Position numbers and translations under genes: made by a program
Part shown: positions 35,459 to 35,660 of the stretch, piece after piece
How the letters are laid out: the number at the start of each line of letters is the position of its first letter
Numbering within the stretch: position 1 is the first letter of the stretch
The notes under the pieces: generated by a model
Seen by the model: only the letters and a program-made list of their open reading frames with translations
What the model was told of the DNA's origin: nothing
The model's database searches: none
Assembly (NCBI GenBank): GCA_013203185.1
Contig: JABMOS010000079.1
Location: forward strand, 1 to 35,660
DNA length: 35,660 bases
Direction: 5' to 3'
DNA from: Fidelibacterota bacterium
GTDB taxonomy: Bacteria; Fidelibacterota; UBA8477; JABMPR01

Positions 35459-35660
35459 TTACTCATCGTCCAAGGATTCTACAAACTGTTTATTGGGGTC
35501 CACAGGACGTTTCCATTTATTTTTATGCTTCGTTAATTGCTTTCTCATCTTTTTCACAACAAAATCCACTGATTTTGATAGATCATCTGAGGTTTCTTTT
35601 GCCGTTAATGTTTCACCTGGTACATTCAAAATCACCTCAGCAATATAATCATTTTTAACC
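35459..35660 (-). CDS. hpf: Ribosome hibernation promoting factor, C-terminal part (cut by window edge)
   Basis: An open frame of 66 codons plus TAA entering from the right edge, with no start in the window. It reads DYIAEVILNVPGETLTAKET, then SKSVDFVVKKMRKQLTKHK, the second half of the HPF/YfiA (RaiA) domain, where beta4, helix 2 and the conserved QLxKxK end are recognisable. It ends soon after that, so this is a short-form HPF with a tail of about 20 polar residues and no dimerising C-terminal domain. HPF binds the 30S subunit and stalls ribosomes in stationary phase. It leads into the MCE gene 25 bases on. Confidence 0.8.
   Translation of the reverse strand, partial: VKNDYIAEVILNVPGETLTAKETSDDLSKSVDFVVKKMRKQLTKHKNKWKRPVDPNKQFVESLDDE

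Noticed and set aside
1-35660. CRISPR arrays, insertion sequences, toxin-antitoxin or phage-defence genes
   Set aside because: No regularly spaced repeats, transposase or integrase motifs, or recognisable defence domains were seen on either strand.

Overview
The window is a dense bacterial chromosome segment of about 45% GC by eye, with no gene-free stretch above 300 bases, no rRNA, no CRISPR and no insertion sequence. Gene content points to a Gram-negative, FCB-type bacterium. There are outer-membrane genes (LptF/LptG permease, MCE/MlaD protein, DUF5723-like barrel), DUF3667 and UVR-tailed bifunctional nuclease families typical of Bacteroidota-like lineages, an FMN-dependent type 2 IPP isomerase, and many secreted or lipoprotein hypotheticals. 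My best guess is Marinimicrobia/Fidelibacterota or a neighbour; this is inference from gene content only.

Layout. Positions 1-80 hold the 3' half of a tRNA-Thr(CGT)-like gene whose 5' half is not recognisable. A minus-strand pair follows (GNAT acetyltransferase, then YgbA). Next come plus-strand carA-carB (17-bp overlap) and a tight three-gene glycerolipid unit: monoacylglycerol lipase, glycerol kinase, and a TMEM164/YwaF-type membrane protein. From 8.7 to 18.7 kb there are short alternating transcription units: a PilM-like protein, mannose-6-phosphate isomerase, DUF3667/DUF4390-like membrane proteins, a second GNAT, a secreted coiled-coil protein with a MORN-like lipoprotein and a DJ-1 protein, a PfkB kinase with a secreted esterase, a CcmH-like protein with an unusual Cys-Cys motif, and a bifunctional nuclease.

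From 23.9 down to 18.9 kb on the minus strand runs a carboxymuconolactone-decarboxylase-family protein, then murQ, phosphomannomutase, type 2 IPP isomerase and a short-chain polyprenyl diphosphate synthase. This cluster links peptidoglycan-sugar recycling, sugar phosphate activation and isoprenoid synthesis. ManA at 9.9 kb could feed the mutase with mannose 6-phosphate. A plus-strand pair follows (CNNM/CorC-type protein and LptG-type permease).

From the right edge back to 26.5 kb is a seven-gene minus-strand run: hpf (cut by the window edge), an MCE protein, a sugar nucleotidyltransferase, metK, ahcY, a roughly 1000-residue secreted beta-rich protein, and an outer-membrane barrel that overlaps it by ATGA. 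MetK and AhcY supply S-adenosylmethionine and clear S-adenosylhomocysteine. A hairpin and a probable dispersed repeat lie between them.

Most promising for follow-up: the lipase-GlpK-TMEM164 unit; the large secreted protein plus barrel pair; the CcmH-like protein with adjacent cysteines; the truncated tRNA as a possible attachment site; and the dispersed-repeat candidate. I see no phage-defence or otherwise clearly new system, and no region whose composition clearly looks foreign by eye.
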